Source of the DNA: Hydractinia symbiolongicarpus
Lineage: Eukaryota > Cnidaria > Hydrozoa > Anthoathecata > Hydractiniidae
DNA: 64,000 nucleotides
Direction of reading: 5' to 3'
Assembly (NCBI RefSeq): GCF_029227915.1
Contig: NC_079878.1
Location: 28,113,501 to 28,177,500, forward strand
The notes beneath the pieces were generated by a model. It was not told the DNA's origin and ran no database searches. It saw only the letters and a program-made list of their open reading frames with translations. The translations under genes and the position numbers were made by a program. Of this stretch, positions 61,122 to 64,000 are shown piece by piece (within the stretch, counting starts at the first letter, position 1; each line of letters begins with the position of its first letter).

Positions 61122-64000
61122 ATCGGTTCTAACAGTGAAACGATTGACTGTGGGACTTAATTGAACTCATTTTGGACTCTGACCTTATAAATGTGATAAG
61201 TGAGACAATTGAATCCAAGAAATAACATTCTTCTTAACTTGACATGATTCCCGGAAGTCAGCGATTACACTTGGCCCTGTGGTAGCGCTTCATTTAAAAA
61301 TTTAGATAAACAAGTCATTTTTTACTGTGGGACCAATCCTAGCCGTTAGCACGCGCTGAAGAAAGAGCGACAGTTTCAAAAACTACATTTCATTGACTTT
61401 CTAACGGTATCAATCCGTTTCAATTACAACGGTTGCGTCACATATTCGTACCAACATTTATTTAGTGATTTTTTTCCGACATTACTAAGTTGTATCGCTT
61501 TTAACAGTGAAACGATTGACTGTGTGACTTATTTGAACTGATTCTGGACTGTGACCTTCTAAATGTGATACTTGAGCGAATTGTACTTCAACGAAAAACA
61601 TTCTTCCTAATTTGACATGATTGCTTAAATTCAGCGATTACACTAGGCGCTGTGGTAGCGCTTCATTTAAAAATTTAGATAAATAAGTTACTTTTTACTG
61701 TGGGACCAATCCTGGCCGTTCGCACGCGCTGAATATATAGGAACAGTTTCAAAAACTACACTTCATTGACTTTCTAGCGGTCTCAATCCGTTTGAGTTAC
61801 AAAGGTTGCGTCACATATTCGTACCAACATTTATTTAGCGATATCTTTCCGCTAATACTAGGTTGCATCGCTTCTAACAGTGAAACGATTGACTGTGGGA
61901 CTTAATTGAACTGATTTTGGATTGTGACCTCATAAATGTAATAAGTGAGACAATTCGACTCCAAGAAATAACATTCTTCTTAACTTGACATTATTGCCGG
62001 AACTCAGCGATTACACTTGGCCCTGTGGTAGCGCTTTATTTAAAAATTTAGATAAGTAAGTCATTTTTTACTGTGGGACCAATCCTAGCCGTTAGCACGC
62101 GCTGAAGAAAGGGAGACAGTTTCAAAAACTACATTTCATTGACTTCTTGGCGGTATCAATCCGTTTGAGTTACAACGGTTGATTCACATATTCGTACCAA
62201 CATGTATTTAGTGATATTGTTCCGATATTACTAAGTTATATCGCTTTTAACAGTGAAACGAGTGACTCTGGGACGTAATTGAAGTAAATTTGGTCTGTGA
62301 CCTTATAAATGTGATAAATGAGCCAACTGGACCCAAGAAATAACATTCTTCTTAATTTGACATGCTTGCCGGAACTGAGCGATTACACTGGGCGCTGTGG
62401 TAGCGCTTCATTTAAAAATTTAGATAAATAAGTCAATTTTTCTCTGGGACCAATCCTATCTGTTAGCGCGCGCTGGAGAAATAGAGACAGGTTCAAAAAC
62501 TTCATTTAATTGACTTTCTAACGGTATCAGTCCGTTTTATTAAAAGCGGTGCCGTCACATTTTTGTACCATCATGTACTTAACGATATCCTTCCGATATT
62601 AGCAGGTTGCATCGCCTTTAACAGTAAAACGATTTACTGTGGGACTTAATGGATCTGATTTTTGTCTTTCATCTTATCAATGTGATAAATGAGACAACTG
62701 GACTCCGAGAAATAACATTCTTCTTAATTTGACATGATTGCCGGAACTCAGCAATTACACAGAGTGCTGTGGTAGCGCTTCATTTAAAAATTTAGATAAA
62801 TAAGTCAATTTTTCTGTAGGACCAATCCTGGCAGTTAGCGCGCGCTGAAGAAATAGAGACAGTTTCAAGTACTACATTTCACTGAGTTTCTAACGGTGTC
62901 AGTTCGTTTGAGTTACGGTTGGCTGACATATTCGTACCAACAAGTACTTAGCAATATTTTTCTGACTTTACTAGGTTGCATCGCTTTTAACAGTGAAACG
63001 ATTGACTGTGGGACTTAATTGAACCTACTTTGGACTGTGACCTGATAAATGTGATAAATGAGCCAATTGGACTCCAAGGTATAACATTCTTCTTAATTTG
63101 ACATGATTGCCGGAACTCAGCGATTACACTTGACGTTGTGGTAACGCTTCACTTAAAAGTTTAGCTAAATAAGTTACTTTTCACTGTGGAACCAATCCTG
63201 GCCGTTAGCGCGCGCTGAGTAGGAACAGTTTCAAAAACTACCTTTCATTGACTTTCTAACGGTATCAATCCGTTTCAATTACAAAGGTTGCGTCACATAT
63301 TCGTACCAACATGTAGTTAGCAATATTTTTCCGCTATTACTAGGTTGCATCGCTTTTAACAGTGAAACGATTGGTTGTGGGACTTAATTGAACTGATTTT
63401 GGACTGTGACCTTATAAATGTGATATGTGAGACAATTGGACTCCAAGAAATAACATTCTTCTTAACTTGATATGATTGCCGGAACTCAGCGATTACACTG
63501 GGCCCAGTGGTAGCGCTTTATTTAAAAATTTGGATAAATAAGTCATTTTTTACTGTGAGACCAATCCTTGCCGTTAGCGCACGCTGAAGAAAGAGAGACA
63601 GTTTCAAAAACTACATTTCATTGACTTTGTAACAGTATCAGTCCGTTTCAATTAAAACGGTTACGTCACATATTCGTACCAACATTTATTTAGCGATATT
63701 CTTCTGATATTACTAAGTTATATCGCTTTTAACAGGGAAACGAGTGACTCTGCGAATTAATTGAAGTAAATTTGGACTGTGACCTATATATGTGATAAAT
63801 GAGCCAACTGGACCCCAAGAAATAACATTCTTCTTAATTTGACATAATTGCCGGAACTCAGCCTTACACTGGGCGCTGTGGAAGTGCTTCATTAAAAAAT
63901 TTAGATAAATAAGTCATTTTGACTGTGTGATAAATCCTAGCCGTTAGCGCGTTGAAGAAATAGAGACAGTTTGAAAAACTCCATTTCATTGACTTTCTAA
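61122..64000. repeat. Diverged tail units M166-M173 (last one partial)
   Basis: Unit starts: 61122, 61494, 61867, 62240, 62611, 62980, 63349 and 63722. The last is cut off at the window end after 279 bp. M167-M169 follow the same unit order as M53-M55 and M66-M68, but with more differences. M170 is an odd unit with TTTATTAAAAGCGGTGCCG and GATATCCTTCCG near 62535-62600. No gene seen. Confidence 0.85.

Larger units (their letters stand above)
1..64000. repeat. Satellite DNA array, ~373 bp monomer, 173 units in one orientation
   Basis: Every part of the window aligns to one unit of about 373 bp. Phase zero is the A of ATCGC in the conserved block TTGCATCGCTTTTAACAGTG. Landmarks, in order: ACTGTGGGACTTAATTGAAC (~+25), ATAAATGTGATAAATGAG (~+70), TTGACATGATTGC (~+125), a GCGCT/AGCGC dyad (~+157), TTTAAAAATTTAGATAAATA (~+178), a second ACTGTGGGACCAATCC (~+203), the CpG patch GCGCGCGCTGAAG (~+228), CATTTCATTGAC (~+268), CCGTTTGAGTTACAACGG (~+300), TTCGTACCAACATG (~+327). 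Unit spacing is 369-374 bp almost throughout. No non-satellite base interrupts the array. Unit types named in other entries: H (ACTCAAAGAAATAACAC), A (GTTTGGCTGTGGG), B (GTTTGCCTGTGGGACATAG), C (GCTTTTATAGTG, one base short), D (GGGACATTGTTGAAC), E (GACTCAATTGGACTG), F (TTTAACTAGTTCTTG), G (GATTACCAGGGGCG), I (CTGATTCTGAAGCGTG), J (TTGAACCAACTTTGG). The family is not recognised. Array function (centromere or heterochromatin) is inferred from architecture only. Confidence 0.97.

Noticed and set aside
1-64000. Hammerhead ribozyme, as found in some animal satellites, because CTGAAGA occurs in many units after the GCGCGC patch
   Set aside because: The required GAAA is not placed to close a short stem II; the nearest candidate is in the next unit, more than 150 bases on, with no complementary arms. 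Many units read CTGAATA or CTGAGTA, which breaks the core.
1-64000. CENP-B box at TTCGTACCAACATG
   Set aside because: It matches the TTCG and central A positions of the box but lacks the required CGGG part. No full box was noticed on either strand.
1-64000. CRISPR array
   Set aside because: Repeat spacing is regular, but the intervening sequence is itself repeated and homologous. There are no unique spacers and no short direct repeats.
1-64000. Telomeric repeats or tandem rRNA/5S genes
   Set aside because: No runs of TTAGGG, TTAGG or TTTAGGG were seen, and no 5S-like or tRNA-like internal promoter structure was recognised in the unit.
1-64000. Transposable elements or a long-terminal-repeat origin of the unit
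   Set aside because: No terminal inverted repeats, target-site duplications, poly-A tails or coding remnants of transposase or reverse transcriptase were found in the units or between them.

Overview
The whole 64 kb window is one uninterrupted tandem satellite DNA array. I see no credible protein-coding gene, RNA gene, transposon or unique-sequence island. The repeat unit is about 373 bp (usually 369-374) and all units lie head to tail in the same orientation. Using the A of the conserved ATCGC near the unit's 5' end as phase zero, I placed 173 unit starts (M1 at position 5 to M173 at 63722). M173 is cut by the window edge. Only three units depart strongly from full length: M95 (35039) and M109 (40192), both about 312 bp, and M156 (57624), about 154 bp.

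The sequence is AT-rich, with a small CpG-rich patch in every unit. A long homogeneous array of this kind, organised in higher-order repeats (HORs), points to constitutive heterochromatin (centromeric, pericentromeric or subtelomeric) of a eukaryote. The unit length is close to two nucleosome repeats. I do not recognise the satellite family and cannot name the organism from sequence alone.

Layout: 1-2434, diverged units. 2435-7650, a 7-unit HOR (2609 bp) present twice in tandem. 7460-13810, a variable HOR in which the trimer S-R2-Q recurs with 2, 1 or 3 extra units between copies. 13811-16416, a dimer HOR (about 745 bp). 16417-25352, diverged units with short local duplications and a 4-unit segment repeated 4834 bp away. 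25995-28205, a trimer HOR (1117 bp) twice. 28621-35300, a 9-unit HOR (3353 bp) twice, with a conversion-like patch. 33760-41249, a segment recurring at a 5153 bp offset and carrying a shared 61 bp deletion. 40504-56508, the most recently amplified part: a core H-A-B-C tetramer in HORs of 8, 7, 4 and 12 units, plus a 1115 bp trimer duplication. 55766-57623, a near copy of 36842-38700. 57624-64000, diverged units with one severely truncated monomer.

There is no gene network to describe. The biology visible is the history of the array: repeated unequal exchange, short conversion tracts and block duplications, with homogeneity highest around 40-56 kb and lower at both ends. The most thought-provoking signal inside the unit is a short dyad, a 5-6 bp stem around a TGG loop, whose arms show paired compensatory changes between unit types. 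The longest open frames (83-88 codons, minus strand) begin at TTG codons and simply recur with the satellite, so I do not treat them as genes. All comparisons were made by eye; identity levels and ages are qualitative.
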